A stretch of DNA of 35,317 bases from Nostocoides japonicum T1-X7 (GCF_001046855.1 NZ_HF570958.1:787897-823213), one strand, 5' to 3'; positions 1 through 9,294 are shown, counted from the first letter of the stretch. Translations and numbers: made by a program. Notes: a model not told the origin generated them from the letters alone.

Positions 1-840
1 CCGATCGGGTGGCAGACCGCCGAGGAGGGCACGGAGGGGGGCGGCGGCGCGACGGGCGTCGCGGACGGAGAGCGGCAGGGGCGACCAGCCGGCATACCGG
101 CCGAGCTCGACGACGGGAGGGGCGACATCAGAGGTCGCCATGATGACGGCGGGGTCTCCGGACTCGACGAGGCCGTCGGGGGAGACGTGGACGACGCGGT
201 CGGCGTACTGGACGACGCGCTCGATGCGGTGCTCGGCGAGGACGACGGTCACGCCGAGGTCGTGGACGAGACGGGTCACGGCGGCGAGCACCTCCTCGGC
301 GCCGGTGGGGTCGAGTGCGGACGTCGGCTCGTCGAGGACGAGGACCTGCGGATGGGTCGTGAGGACGGACCCGATGGCGACCCGCTGCTGCTGCCCGCCG
401 GACAGCTCGCCGAGCGGCGCGTGGCGCAGGTCGGCGATGCCGAGGAGGTCCAGCGTCTCCTCGACCCGTCGTCGCATGGTGTCGGGAGCGAGGCCGAGCT
501 GCTCCATGCCGTAGGCCAGCTCCTCCTCGACGGTGTCGGTGACGAACCCGGCGAGCGGGTCCTGCCCCACGACCCCGACGACGTCGGCGAGGTCACGGGG
601 CCGGTGGGCCCGGGTGTCCCGGCCGAGGACGGTGACGCGCCCCCGGAGGGTGCCGCCGGTGAAGTGGGGGACGGTGCCGTTGACGGCTCCGAGGAGGGTC
701 GACTTGCCCGATCCGGTCCGTCCCACGACGAGGACGAGCTCGCCCTCCTCGACGGTGAGGTCGACGCCGCGCAGGACGGGGGAGGAGGCGTCGGCATACG
801 TCACCGTGACCTGGTCCAGGACGATCGCCGGGGCGGTCAT
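1..840 (-). CDS. ECF transporter ATP-binding protein (partial, runs off window)
   Basis: This is the cytoplasmic ATPase of an energy-coupling-factor (ECF) vitamin transporter, and it hydrolyses ATP to drive uptake. The frame is open from ATG at 840 to base 1 (280 codons), so the C-terminus lies outside. Visible motifs are Walker A GRTGSGKST at residues 40-48, the Q-loop Gln93, the ABC signature LSGGQQQR at 146-153, Walker B LVLDE at 167-171 and the switch His204. The ATG overlaps the stop of the upstream ecfT-like gene as ATGA, so translation is probably coupled. Many actinobacterial ECF ATPases are double-length fusions of two ATPase domains, and the reading frame continuing after the first domain fits that, but the second domain is not seen. 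The B12 riboswitch upstream of the operon suggests a cobalamin or cobalamin-precursor substrate; this is inference. Confidence 0.93.
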   Translation of the reverse strand, partial: MTAPAIVLDQVTVTYADASSPVLRGVDLTVEEGELVLVVGRTGSGKSTLLGAVNGTVPHFTGGTLRGRVTVLGRDTRAHRPRDLADVVGVVGQDPLAGFVTDTVEEELAYGMEQLGLAPDTMRRRVEETLDLLGIADLRHAPLGELSGGQQQRVAIGSVLTTHPQVLVLDEPTSALDPTGAEEVLAAVTRLVHDLGVTVVLAEHRIERVVQYADRVVHVSPDGLVESGDPAVIMATSDVAPPVVELGRYAGWSPLPLSVRDARRAAAPLRALLGGLPPDR

Positions 841-2021
841 CGGCCGACCGTCCTCGGGATGCGCTCCGGGGCGTCCGGTCGGAGGCGACGGTCCGGCCGG
901 TCGGCGGTCGGCCCGATGGCCGATCGGGCCGCCACCCGGCGCCGCGAGGTATGCGGGGTCGGCGGGGTGAGGACGGCGGGCAGCGCGCCGAGCAGGATGC
1001 CGACCGTCGCCACGACGGGGAGCGAGGGCCAGGCGAGCGGCTGGAGCGGCATGGCGAGGGCGAGCGGGTCGGTGCGGGAGGTGAGGACGACCCCCGTCGC
1101 CGCCGCGAGACCGGCGACGGCGGCGACCGTCTCCGGCCAGAGCCAGCGATCGGGTCGGTATGCCGTCCGCCGGCTGCCCCGTCCGCCGAGCCACAGCCCG
1201 ACGGCGCACAGCGCGATGCCGCCGATGAGGAACGGCGAGCCGAGGTAGCCCGGCGTCGTCGCGTCGAGCACGCCGTAGACCCCGACCGTCGTCACGAGGA
1301 GCCCGGCGAGGGAGACGACAGCGGACCAGCGTCGGATGCCACGGTCGCCCTCGATGCCCCGGCCGTAGCCGCGGGAGTCCATCGCAGAGGCGAGCGCGAT
1401 GGACCGGTCGAGGGTGTCCTGGAGCACGGGGAGGGCGACCTGGCGAACGCCCCTCAGGCGCCGGCCGCTCTCGCCGCGGAGCCGGCGGGCGCGCAGGACC
1501 CGCTGGACGCTCTGCGCGAGCTGCGGCGCGACGGCGACCGAGACGACGACGGCGGTCCCGATCTCCTGGAGGGCCCCGGGCACCGAGCGGAGCAGGCGCT
1601 TGGGGTTGGCGAGGGCGTTCGCGGCGCCGACGCACATGATCATGACGGCGAGGCGGCAGCCGAGGAGGACGGCCGCGAGAAGGCCCTCGAGGTAGACGGT
1701 GCCGCCGAGCTGGATGCCGGCCGCCCATGACGGCAGGGTGACCGTGGGGAGCGCGACGACCCGGATCTGCCCGAACTTCAGCCCGACGAGGAGATGGAGG
1801 ACGACCCGGATCGCGATGATCGACACGCCGAGCCACACGTAGAGCCGGAAGGCTCTGGCCCACGGCGAGTCGGTCCTGCGGGCGCTCACGACGAGGACGA
1901 CGACGGCCACGACGAGCGCGAGGAGCAGAGGGTTCGTCGTGAGGCTCGTCGCGACGGCCAGGCCGAGCGCCCACACCCACCACGCGACGGGGTGCAGTGA
2001 GCGGGGCAGGCCGTGGGTCAC
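837..2021 (-). CDS. ECF transporter transmembrane T component (EcfT/CbiQ family)
   Basis: This is the membrane scaffold that couples the ECF ATPases to a substrate-binding S component. The protein is about 394 residues with hydrophobic segments in the N-terminal 170 residues and again at about 235-345. The coupling-helix motif typical of EcfT is visible as ARRLRG (about 178-183), and a second related motif DSRGYG lies at about 215-220. I chose GTG at 2021, four bases after the stop of the upstream gene, because the N-terminus then begins MTHGLPRSLHPVAWW, as in relatives. An alternative GTG at 2075 would overlap the upstream gene by 50 bases. The C-terminal 100 residues contain additional membrane segments beyond the usual EcfT core. 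It overlaps the ATPase gene by ATGA. No S component is in the window; it may lie past base 1. Confidence 0.9.
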   Translation of the reverse strand: MTHGLPRSLHPVAWWVWALGLAVATSLTTNPLLLALVVAVVVLVVSARRTDSPWARAFRLYVWLGVSIIAIRVVLHLLVGLKFGQIRVVALPTVTLPSWAAGIQLGGTVYLEGLLAAVLLGCRLAVMIMCVGAANALANPKRLLRSVPGALQEIGTAVVVSVAVAPQLAQSVQRVLRARRLRGESGRRLRGVRQVALPVLQDTLDRSIALASAMDSRGYGRGIEGDRGIRRWSAVVSLAGLLVTTVGVYGVLDATTPGYLGSPFLIGGIALCAVGLWLGGRGSRRTAYRPDRWLWPETVAAVAGLAAATGVVLTSRTDPLALAMPLQPLAWPSLPVVATVGILLGALPAVLTPPTPHTSRRRVAARSAIGPTADRPDRRLRPDAPERIPRTVGR

Positions 2022-2025
2022 AGGG

Positions 2026-3111
2026 TCAGTGTGCGGTGTTCCGCCGACGACGCGCTGCGTATGCCGCGCCGCCACCGAGCGCGACGACGGCCAGGGCGCC
2101 GAGGGCCACGGCGACCGGCGAACCGGATCCGCCGTCGGATGCGGAACCCGCTGGTGCCGCCACGATCGTCGCGTCGGACGACGTCGTGCCCGAGCCGGTC
2201 GTGCCCGACGTCGTCGATGACGTCGAGCTCGACGATGCCTTGGTCGAGGACGACGTGGTCGACGTCGACCGCTTCGATGACGTGGCGGTCGACCGGTGGG
2301 GAGACGATGCCGCGCTCGTGGACGAGCTCTTGTGCGATCCTCCGGCGGAGGTGGACGAGGAGTGGTGGCCCGATCCCGAGGAACGGGAGGTGCTCGACGA
2401 CGGCTTCGGCCTCGGCTTCGACGACGAGGCCGGCGGCTTCGGGCTCGGCTTCGGCGTCGAGAGTCGAGGCGGGACCGCCGCGCCGGGTGGGCCCCCGGAC
2501 CCGAACGAGAACCCGATGACGGATCCCGCCGGCGGGTAGTAGCTTCCGGCGCCGACCGAGGCGTAGTGCCAGGAGCCCCCTCGGCTGGCGGTGAAGAAGG
2601 CCCAGTAGGCCTTGGCCGGTGGGGTGACGATGCACGCTTCGACGGAAGCCGATGGATAGCCGTTGATTCGGCACACGAACCCCGGTGACCGCTGCACCAT
2701 CTGAACCGCGGCCACGTGCGAGAGCACTGTCAGAGCGCTGCCGCCGGAGGAGGCGCAGGACGTCGAGGAGTTGATGACGACGGTGACGCCGCTGCTCGTC
2801 GAGCAGGCCGCGGCCTGGGCGGCCGGTGCCCCGAGGAGGGTCATCGCCCCGACGAAACCGACCGTCACCGCGAGGGCGAGGAGCAAGCGGCGTACCGGCC
2901 CGTGCCCCCTCGGGCTCTGCCCTCCGGACCGTCGTGGATGGATGCCGGTCGCCGATGCGGTGAGTCCCACCCGGGTGTCGGCGGCTGGGGCAGTACCGGG
3001 GTGGATGCCGGTCGCCGTTGGGGTGAGTCCCACCCGGGTGTCGGCGGCTGGGGTGGGGGGCGCCGCGGAGGTGGACCGGTGGAGGCGGGCCGGCGATGGG
3101 GTGGGTGTCAT
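2026..3111 (-). CDS. Secreted, membrane-anchored protein with DUF4430-like (transcobalamin beta-domain-like) region
   Basis: It encodes up to 361 residues. A hydrophobic signal stretch (RRLLLALAVTVGF, ending near PAAQAA) is followed by a globular region of about 110 residues with cysteines and the pattern FVCRINGYPS, AYWAFF, SVGAGSYYPPAGSVIGF. This resembles the small beta-domain (DUF4430) of transcobalamin and intrinsic factor. Then come a Ser/Thr/Pro/Lys linker of about 110 residues, a C-terminal membrane helix and an RRRR tail. The start is uncertain. ATG 3111 lies 12 bases after the upstream stop but gives a roughly 75-residue n-region containing two 21-residue repeats; GTG 2970 is an alternative. 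The repeats look like an in-frame DNA insertion. It sits between the alpha-barrel protein and EcfT under a B12 riboswitch, so a role in cobalamin capture is inferred. I recall actinobacterial SCO2322-like proteins in similar settings, unverified. Confidence 0.82.
   Translation of the reverse strand: MTPTPSPARLHRSTSAAPPTPAADTRVGLTPTATGIHPGTAPAADTRVGLTASATGIHPRRSGGQSPRGHGPVRRLLLALAVTVGFVGAMTLLGAPAAQAAACSTSSGVTVVINSSTSCASSGGSALTVLSHVAAVQMVQRSPGFVCRINGYPSASVEACIVTPPAKAYWAFFTASRGGSWHYASVGAGSYYPPAGSVIGFSFGSGGPPGAAVPPRLSTPKPSPKPPASSSKPRPKPSSSTSRSSGSGHHSSSTSAGGSHKSSSTSAASSPHRSTATSSKRSTSTTSSSTKASSSSTSSTTSGTTGSGTTSSDATIVAAPAGSASDGGSGSPVAVALGALAVVALGGGAAYAARRRRNTAH
2939..3064. repeat. Two tandem 63-bp repeats at the 5' end of the DUF4430-like gene
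   Basis: Two head-to-tail copies, starting at 2939 and 3002, share TGGATGCCGGTCGCCG and GTGAGTCCCACCCGGGTGTC. The period of 63 bases equals 21 codons, so it stays in frame with the minus-strand gene and encodes the repeated peptide AADTRVGLT plus ATGIHP. It lies ahead of the signal peptide, so it either lengthens the n-region or is untranslated, depending on the true start. Confidence 0.85.
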
Positions 3112-3123
3112 CCGCGTGGCCGC

Positions 3124-4860
3124 CTATGCGTGGGCGCCGCCGCGGCGGCGGGCGAGGACCACGACCGCCGAGCCAAGGAGGAGCAGGACGAGGGCGGCGA
3201 GGCCGAGGGGCCAGATCTGCGCACCGGTGTAGGCGAGCGCTCCGGTCGGCGACGAGGTCGCGGCGACGGGGGCGGCCGTCGCGGAGGAGGTCGAGGACGT
3301 CGACGGCGGAGAGGTCGGCGACGTGGGCTTCGCGCAGGTCAGCGCCGCCGCCGTCGCGGCCGCGCCGTCGGAGGAGATGGCCACGAGCGGAACGCCGGCG
3401 AGCCCGGGCAGGGCCTGCGTCGAGGCGCGGACGTCCTGGTCGCTGACGGTCGCCTTGCTGCCCGCCGACGCCGCGGTCGCGAGGGCTGTGGCGTCGTAGG
3501 CGAAGCCGCCCCGGAGCGTCGCGGGAAAGTCACAGCCGTAGGCGTGTGCCTCGAGCCAGGTCGCGGTGACGTCGGCGCTGTCCTCGGCGCCGGCGGCGAC
3601 GAAGGCCTGGGTGGCGAGACCTGTCGAGTTGGCGTTCTCGGTCGGGGCTCCGCTGCCGCCCTTGACGCCACCGTCCCGGCCGACCTGCCCGTCGAGGTAG
3701 CTCACCGCGTCGTCGATGGCCGTGTCGATGGCGTCCGCGGTCACCCGAGGCGTGACGTCGGCTTTCGCCGCGGTCCCGCCGCTGCCCGAGTCACCATCCG
3801 TCCGGTCCGTCGCGGCGTCGCGCTTCGCGTCGGGCTCCGTGCCGACGCCGGCGAGCTCGGCGGCGACGAGCGCCTGGATCGCATACGTCGTGGCGTCGTT
3901 GTCGCTCACGCAGGGGCTGGTGTCGAAGGCGATGCGGAAGCCGCCGTCGGCGCACTGCTGGTCGAGGAGGAAGTCGATGGCCCGGTCGTCGTCGCTCGGC
4001 TCGAGCTGCGCACCGAGGAGCCCGACGATGGCCAGCGACTGGCCGATCGTGTTGGAGAAGTCGCCGTAGGCGGACCGGTCCTTGAACTGGCCGTCGCCCT
4101 GCTCCAGGCCGAGGAGGGTCTCGACGAGGTCGACGCCGCCGAAGTCCGTCGGGTCGACGCCCTGGGCGTTGGCGACGACCAGCAGCTTGGCCGTCGCGCC
4201 CGCATACGCCTCGTCGCCGCCTCCGCCCATGTAGGTGGCGACGTCCCCCTCGAGCCAGGCCGTCGCCTTGGCGGCCTCGCTCTGTCCGGTGCCCGCGGCG
4301 TCGAGGGCGAGCACGGCGTCGGCCGTGAGCCCGGCGTCGGCGTATGCCGTCCCGGCGTACGTCGTCGACAGGTGGTGGCCGCCGGTGGCGAGCTGGTTCT
4401 GGAGGAACCACGCGTGGGCCGAGAGGTCGGCGTCACCCGCGGCGGCCACCGCGTGCCGGCCGGCCCGCAGGTTCGCGCCACCGCTGGTCCAGGAGGGACC
4501 CGGACTCTTCAGCGGCGCGGCGCTCTCGGCGCGGGCCGTGAGGGAACGGGCTCTGGCGGCGGCCGACGGCGCCTTGTGCGTCGAGCTGCTGGACGAGGTC
4601 GTCGAGCTGCTGGACGAGGTCGACGTGGGGGACGTCGAGGTGGACGTCGGTGACGACGCCGTCGGATCGCCGGTCGTCGACGTCGTGTCCGAGTCGCTCG
4701 GGGACGAGGCCGTGGCGTCGTTCGCCGCCGGCGCGACCTCGGTCGTCGGCGTGGGGTCGTCCGCGGCATGTGCCGCGACGGGAGCGAGGACGAGGGCGGC
4801 CGCGGCGAGCGTGGCGGCAGCCGTGCGGGCCGCGAGCGCGATCCCGGTGGGGCGGTGCAT
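3124..4860 (-). CDS. Cell-wall-anchored alpha/alpha-barrel protein (prenyltransferase/squalene-oxidase repeat, transcobalamin-like)
   Basis: It encodes 578 residues. An N-terminal signal peptide (about 1-33, ending AAHA) is followed by a Ser/Thr-rich stalk to about residue 110 and a helical domain to about 450. This has recurring features of alpha/alpha-toroid proteins such as GLEQGDGQFKD, QQCADGGFRIAF and GGSGAPTENANSTGLATQAF. After another low-complexity stalk there is an LAYTG motif at 542-546, a membrane helix and an ARRR tail, the layout of a class E sortase substrate in high-GC actinobacteria. The same fold forms the large domain of transcobalamin, intrinsic factor and haptocorrin. It is the first gene after a cobalamin riboswitch and precedes ECF transporter genes. 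I infer that it binds cobalamin at the surface. ATG 4860 is preceded by an AGGA-type ribosome site about 5 bases upstream. A true terpene cyclase is unlikely because of secretion and wall anchoring. Confidence 0.88.
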   Translation of the reverse strand: MHRPTGIALAARTAAATLAAAALVLAPVAAHAADDPTPTTEVAPAANDATASSPSDSDTTSTTGDPTASSPTSTSTSPTSTSSSSSTTSSSSSTHKAPSAAARARSLTARAESAAPLKSPGPSWTSGGANLRAGRHAVAAAGDADLSAHAWFLQNQLATGGHHLSTTYAGTAYADAGLTADAVLALDAAGTGQSEAAKATAWLEGDVATYMGGGGDEAYAGATAKLLVVANAQGVDPTDFGGVDLVETLLGLEQGDGQFKDRSAYGDFSNTIGQSLAIVGLLGAQLEPSDDDRAIDFLLDQQCADGGFRIAFDTSPCVSDNDATTYAIQALVAAELAGVGTEPDAKRDAATDRTDGDSGSGGTAAKADVTPRVTADAIDTAIDDAVSYLDGQVGRDGGVKGGSGAPTENANSTGLATQAFVAAGAEDSADVTATWLEAHAYGCDFPATLRGGFAYDATALATAASAGSKATVSDQDVRASTQALPGLAGVPLVAISSDGAAATAAALTCAKPTSPTSPPSTSSTSSATAAPVAATSSPTGALAYTGAQIWPLGLAALVLLLLGSAVVVLARRRGGAHA

Positions 4861-4954
4861 GAGGTCCTGCTTCCTGGGCGGTGGTCCGTGACGTGTGCCC
4901 GAACCCCCGGCCAGCCGGTGGCAGGGCTCCGTCCCGCGTCCCTCGACGGTTCAA

Positions 4955-5090
4955 ATGGAGCCGCTCGTCCGTCCCAAGCGCTCCGGCTCGCGCCCGGCCG
5001 CGAGGACCGGGCGCCCACGGTTGCGGGTCAGCGCCGGACTTCGACCGGCTTCCCCTGGGACGCACGTGTGGTTGCCGCCTCGGCGGCACG
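4955..5090 (-). promoter_or_regulatory. Cobalamin (B12) riboswitch
   Basis: On the minus strand the B12 box is clear between about 5056 and 5017: it reads GGGAAGCCGGTCGAAGTCCG, then GCGCTGACCCGCAACCGT. It matches the consensus with the GCCGGT/TCCGGC pair and the CCCGC-aC-GT segment. It is followed by GAGCCGGAGCGCTTGGGAC, corresponding to the conserved GAGCC-GGAGAC-like 3' core. A helix GCCGCCGAGGCGGC precedes the box. The outer boundaries are approximate. It lies about 95 bases ahead of the ATG at 4860, so it should repress the uptake operon when adenosyl- or other cobalamin is abundant. Whether control is translational or by termination is not evident. Confidence 0.92.
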
Positions 5091-5094
5091 ATGC

Positions 5095-5100
5095 ACTCTA
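5095..5100 (-). promoter_or_regulatory. Candidate -10 element of the B12 uptake operon
   Basis: TAGAGT on the minus strand lies just upstream of the riboswitch and fits the actinobacterial TANNNT pattern. Transcription would start near 5088, immediately before the first riboswitch helix. No good -35 is visible. Confidence 0.45.
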
Positions 5101-5202
5101 GCCCAGGACCGCACCCCGGCCCAGCGTCGCTCCCGGCCGGCGCACCCGTCCCGGGGCGCCGGCACCCCTCCTGCCGAGAATGTCACGGGCCGTGGCCCGC
5201 GT

Positions 5203-5208
5203 TACCAT
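5203..5208 (+). promoter_or_regulatory. Candidate -10 element of the ileS T-box leader
   Basis: TACCAT on the plus strand fits TANNNT. The start point near 5215 would give a leader of about 255 bases containing the T-box. The -35 is weak (TGTCAC at 5181-5186). Confidence 0.35.
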
Positions 5209-5214
5209 GGGCGG

Positions 5215-5470
5215 CACAGGCGTCTGAGCCGTCATCAGCGGCGAGCCTCCGGAAGAACGGGACCGCGAGGTCCTCACTAGACCCGGACGGGTGGGCCCGT
5301 CACAGCCTTCGACGAGAGCGGTCGTATGCCGTGCCTCCGGGCCCGGCACGCGGCAAGCGGGGTGGTACCGCGGTGTCCCCTCCTCGGCATACCGGACGAG
5401 GCCGGTGCGGGGGCGGGCGTCGTCCTCGTGGCAGACCTGCACCGACGAGCACGTGAGGACGAGCCAGGCC
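5215..5470 (+). promoter_or_regulatory. T-box riboswitch leader of ileS (probable translational type)
   Basis: The conserved T-box/antiterminator core AAGCGGGGTGGTACCGCGG lies at 5355-5373. Downstream, GTCCTC (5422-5427) can pair with the ribosome-binding sequence GAGGAC (5455-5460), 10 bases before the ATG. This is the layout of a translational T-box, in which uncharged tRNA-Ile frees the ribosome site. Actinobacterial ileS genes are known to carry such leaders with a shortened stem I. A candidate isoleucine specifier ATC occurs at 5234-5236, but I could not fold the RNA to confirm that it lies in the specifier loop. Confidence 0.88.
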
Positions 5471-8400
5471 ATGGCCTACCCCAGGGCGACGACCGCCGAC
5501 ACCCATCCCGGAGCCGCCTTCGGCGTGCCCGCGACGCCCCGCTTCCCGGAGATCGAGGAGCGTGTCCTCGCCTACTGGGAGCAGGACGGGACGTTCCAGG
5601 CCTCGATCGACCAGCGGCCGGCGGGGGAGGACGGCAGCAACGAGTTCGTCTTCTACGACGGCCCGCCGTTCGCCAACGGGCTGCCCCACTACGGCCACCT
5701 GCTGACCGGCTACGTCAAGGACGTCGTCCCCCGCTACCAGACGCTGCGCGGGCGCCGGGTCGAGCGCCGCTTCGGCTGGGACACCCACGGGCTGCCGGCC
5801 GAGCTGGAGGCGATGAGCCAGCTCGGCATCAAGACGAAGGAGGAGATCCTCGAGCTGGGGATCGAGACCTTCAACGCCAAGTGCCGCGAGTCGGTCATGA
5901 AATACACCGACGAGTGGCGCGAGTACGTCACCCGCCAGGCGCGCTGGGTCGACTTCGACCACGACTACAAGACGCTCAACCCCGACTACATGGAGTCGGT
6001 CATGTGGGCGTTCAAGGCGCTCTACGACAAGGGCCTGGTCTACGAGGGCTTCCGCGTCCTGCCGTACTGCTGGAACGACCAGACGCCGCTGTCCAACCAC
6101 GAGCTGCGGATGGACGACGACGTCTACCAGCTGCGCCGGGACCCCGCCGTCACCGTCGGGCTGCGCCTGGAGACCGGCGAGTTGGCCCTGGTCTGGACGA
6201 CGACGCCGTGGACGCTGCCCGCCAACCTCGGGATCATGGTCGGCCCCGACATCGACTACGTCGTCGTCGAGTCCGACGCGACGGGGACGACGGAGCGCTA
6301 CGTCATCGCCGAGGCCCGGCTGTCGGCATACGCGCGGGACCTGTTCGGCGACAAGGACGCCGACGTCGAGGGCCACGTCGTCGAGCGGCTCACCGGCCGC
6401 GACCTCCTCGGCCGGTCGTACACGCCGCCGATGACCTACTACGCCGGCCACCCCCGCGCCCACCGGGTCTTCGAGGCGGAGTTCGTCACGACGACCGACG
6501 GCACCGGGCTCGTCCACACCGCCGGCGCGTTCGGTGAAGAGGACAAGATCGTCACCGACCGCGAGGGCATCAAGCCGGTCATCCCGGTCGGTGCCGACGG
6601 CCGGTTCACCTTCCCCGTCACCGACTACGAGGGGATGCTCGTCTTCGACGCCAACGCGCTCATCATCGACCACCTCAGGGCGCAGACGCGCGGGGAGGGC
6701 GACCGCGGGTCGGTGTCGCCCGGCACGGTCCTCCTGCGGCGCGAGCAGTACGAGCACTCCTACCCGCACTGCTGGCGGTGCCGTCAGCCGCTCATCTACA
6801 TGGCGGTGTCGAGCTGGTTCGTCGAGGTGACGAGGTTCAAGGACCGGATGGGTGAGCTCAACGAGGAGATCACCTGGGTGCCCGAGCACGTCCGGGACGG
6901 CCAGTTCGGCAAGTGGCTCGCCAACGCCCGCGACTGGTCGATCACCCGGAACCGCTTCTGGGGCAGCCCGGTCCCGGTGTGGAAGTCCGACGACCCCGCA
7001 TACCCGCGGGTCGACGTCTACGGATCCTTCGCCGAGCTCGAGCGCGACTTCGGGCGGCTGCCGCTCGGGCCGACGGGCGAGCCCGACCTCCACCGGCCCT
7101 TCGTCGACCAGCTGACCCGGCCCAACCCCGACGACCCCACGGGCAACGCGACGATGCGCCGCGTCGAGGACGTCCTCGACGTCTGGTTCGACTCCGGGTC
7201 GATGTCGTATGCCCAGGTGCACTACCCGTTCGAGAACGCCGAGTGGTTCGAGCACCACTTCCCGGCCGACTTCATCGTCGAGTACATCGGTCAGACGCGC
7301 GGCTGGTTCTACATGCTCCACATCCTCGCGACCGCGTTGTTCGACCGGCCGGCGTTCTCGTCGGTCATCTGCCACGGGATCGTCCTCGGGTCCGACGGGC
7401 AGAAGATGAGCAAGTCGCTGCGCAACTACCCCGACGTCAACGAGGTCTTCGACCGCGACGGTGCGGACGCGATGCGCTGGTACCTCATGGCCTCGCCGAT
7501 CCTGCGCGGTGGTAATCTCATCGTGACCGAGCAGGGCATCCGCGACGGTGTCCGTCAGGTCCTCCTGCCGCTGTGGAACGCGTGGTACTTCTTCTCCTTG
7601 TATGCCAACGCCTTCGGTGGCTCCGAGGGCGCCGGCTACGAGGCGCGATGGTCCACGGCCTCCCGGGACCCGCTCGACCGGTACCTCCTCGCCAAGCTCC
7701 ACGACTACGTCGTCACCTCGACCGAGCAGCAGGACCGCTACGACATCGCCGGCGCCTGCGAGACGACCCGGACGTTCCTCGACGTCCTCACCAACTGGTA
7801 CATCCGCCGCTCGCGGGAGCGCTTCTGGGACACCGGATCCGGTGACGGGTCGGCGGAGGCGGCATTCGACACGCTGTACACCGCCCTCGAGGTGGTCTGC
7901 CGGGTCGCCGCACCGCTGCTGCCGCTCACGACCGAGGAGGTCTGGCGGGGGCTGACCGGTGGCCGGTCGGTGCACCTGACCGACTGGCCCGACGCGTCCG
8001 ACCTGCCCGCCGATGACACCCTCGTCGCGTCGATGGACGCCGCCCGTGAGGTCTGCTCCGTCGCGTCGTCGCTGCGCAAGGCCGAGGGGCTGCGCGTCCG
8101 GCTGCCGCTCGCCTCGCTGACCGTCGTCAGTGACCGGGACCTCAAGGGCTTCGAGGACATCGTCGCCGACGAGGTCAACGTCAAGGGCATGACGCTGCTC
8201 CGTCCGGACGACGCCGCGGCGTCGGACTTCGGTGTGTCGCAACGGCTGACGGTGAACGCTCGCGTCGCGGGCCCGCGGCTGGGACGCGACGTCCAGGCGG
8301 CGATCAGGGGCAGCAAGACCGGGGACTGGTCGGTGGACGCGGACGGTGTCGTGACCTCCGGCGACATCGTCCTCGAGGAGGGCGAGTACGCGCTGGAGAC

Positions 8401-8770
8401 GGTCGTCGGCGACGGGGCCCCGAGTGGCCGGGCCACCGCGATGCTGCCCTCGGGCGGCTTCGTCGTCCTCGACACCGACGTCACACCCGAGCTGGCCCGC
8501 GAAGGCCTCGCCCGCGACGTCGTGCGGGCCGTCCAGCAGGCCCGCAAGGACGCGGGCCTGGAGGTCAGCGACCGGATCTCGCTGACCGTCACCGGCAGCC
8601 AGGCCGTCTGGGAGGCGACGGTCACCCACCAGGGGCTCATCGTCGAGGAGACGCTGGCGACCCAGTTCGGCTCGGCCCCGCAGCTGGACGCCCTGCCCGT
8701 CCGCGGCGACGTCGCGGAGGCGGTCGTCGGCGACGGGGAGCCCGTGCGGATCAAGGTCCTCAAGCTGTGA
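5471..8770 (+). CDS. ileS: Isoleucine-tRNA ligase (eukaryote-like IleRS2 type)
   Basis: It charges tRNA-Ile with isoleucine in the cytoplasm. The product is 1099 residues, somewhat long for the family. The class I HIGH signature appears as PHYGH near residue 74, inside [14 protein letters not shown], followed by [11 protein letters not shown]. The CP1 editing domain carries [11 protein letters not shown] near 246, and KMSKS occurs near 645 in [13 protein letters not shown]. The wording around HIGH is like eukaryotic/IleRS2 enzymes, a type known to be poorly inhibited by mupirocin; resistance here is inference. ATG 5471 was chosen because it follows GAGGAC by 10 bases and removes an upstream extension lying within the T-box leader. 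The TGA stop overlaps the GTG of the next gene. Confidence 0.97.
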   Translation: MAYPRATTADTHPGAAFGVPATPRFPEIEERVLAYWEQDGTFQASIDQRPAGEDGSNEFVFYDGPPFANGLPHYGHLLTGYVKDVVPRYQTLRGRRVERRFGWDTHGLPAELEAMSQLGIKTKEEILELGIETFNAKCRESVMKYTDEWREYVTRQARWVDFDHDYKTLNPDYMESVMWAFKALYDKGLVYEGFRVLPYCWNDQTPLSNHELRMDDDVYQLRRDPAVTVGLRLETGELALVWTTTPWTLPANLGIMVGPDIDYVVVESDATGTTERYVIAEARLSAYARDLFGDKDADVEGHVVERLTGRDLLGRSYTPPMTYYAGHPRAHRVFEAEFVTTTDGTGLVHTAGAFGEEDKIVTDREGIKPVIPVGADGRFTFPVTDYEGMLVFDANALIIDHLRAQTRGEGDRGSVSPGTVLLRREQYEHSYPHCWRCRQPLIYMAVSSWFVEVTRFKDRMGELNEEITWVPEHVRDGQFGKWLANARDWSITRNRFWGSPVPVWKSDDPAYPRVDVYGSFAELERDFGRLPLGPTGEPDLHRPFVDQLTRPNPDDPTGNATMRRVEDVLDVWFDSGSMSYAQVHYPFENAEWFEHHFPADFIVEYIGQTRGWFYMLHILATALFDRPAFSSVICHGIVLGSDGQKMSKSLRNYPDVNEVFDRDGADAMRWYLMASPILRGGNLIVTEQGIRDGVRQVLLPLWNAWYFFSLYANAFGGSEGAGYEARWSTASRDPLDRYLLAKLHDYVVTSTEQQDRYDIAGACETTRTFLDVLTNWYIRRSRERFWDTGSGDGSAEAAFDTLYTALEVVCRVAAPLLPLTTEEVWRGLTGGRSVHLTDWPDASDLPADDTLVASMDAAREVCSVASSLRKAEGLRVRLPLASLTVVSDRDLKGFEDIVADEVNVKGMTLLRPDDAAASDFGVSQRLTVNARVAGPRLGRDVQAAIRGSKTGDWSVDADGVVTSGDIVLEEGEYALETVVGDGAPSGRATAMLPSGGFVVLDTDVTPELAREGLARDVVRAVQQARKDAGLEVSDRISLTVTGSQAVWEATVTHQGLIVEETLATQFGSAPQLDALPVRGDVAEAVVGDGEPVRIKVLKL

Positions 8771-9294
8771 GCGACATCGTGCGAGAGGTCGTGATCCGGA
8801 CGGCGACGCCCGAGGACGTCGACGCCGTCGTGGCCGTCGGTCACGGCACGTGGCCCGCGACGTACGAGCCCATCGCCGGGGCGGACTACGTCGCGATGGG
8901 GCTGGCCAAGTGGTGGAGTCGCGACGCCTGCCTCCGCACCATCGAGCAGGGCCGGACGACCGTCGCGACGGTCGACGGTTCGGTCGTCGCCGTGGCCGTC
9001 GCGGGACCGCTCGAGGGTGACCTCGTGCTCTGGAAGCTCTATGTCCTCCCGGCATACCAGGGACTGCGAATCGGCCATCGCCTCATCGAGTCCGTCATCG
9101 GCGCCGCGACGACGGACGGCTACCCCCGGATCCGGCTCTCCCACATCGACGGCAACGAGAAGGCCCACCGGTTCTACCTCGGGCACGGCTTCGTCGACGA
9201 CCGCCGGGAGACCGAGGGACGCGGCATACCGGACGCCATGTGGATGGTGCGCGACCTGCCGACCGGAGACCACCCGAAGGGAGAGCTGCCATGA
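8767..9294 (+). CDS. GNAT-family N-acetyltransferase
   Basis: It encodes 175 residues with one GCN5-related acetyltransferase domain. The segment [17 protein letters not shown] (around 95-111) is the beta4 strand plus the acetyl-CoA pyrophosphate loop (Q-G-x-R-I-G-x). [18 protein letters not shown] near the C-terminus is the usual GNAT motif B/C (N-x-x-A-x-x-F-Y-x-x-x-G-F). The substrate cannot be told. The GTG start overlaps the ileS stop (GTGA) and the stop overlaps folC (ATGA), so it is translated as part of an ileS-GNAT-folC operon and may acetylate a small molecule or a protein N-terminus; this is a guess from position only. Confidence 0.9.
   Translation: MSDIVREVVIRTATPEDVDAVVAVGHGTWPATYEPIAGADYVAMGLAKWWSRDACLRTIEQGRTTVATVDGSVVAVAVAGPLEGDLVLWKLYVLPAYQGLRIGHRLIESVIGAATTDGYPRIRLSHIDGNEKAHRFYLGHGFVDDRRETEGRGIPDAMWMVRDLPTGDHPKGELP

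Noticed and set aside
3124..4860. A true squalene/terpene cyclase
   Set aside because: The protein is secreted and wall-anchored, and its neighbours are a B12 riboswitch and an ECF transporter, so the alpha/alpha fold is better read as transcobalamin-like.
5300..9055. Minus-strand open frame of 1251 codons opposite ileS
   Set aside because: It is a shadow of ileS with low-complexity composition and no domain.
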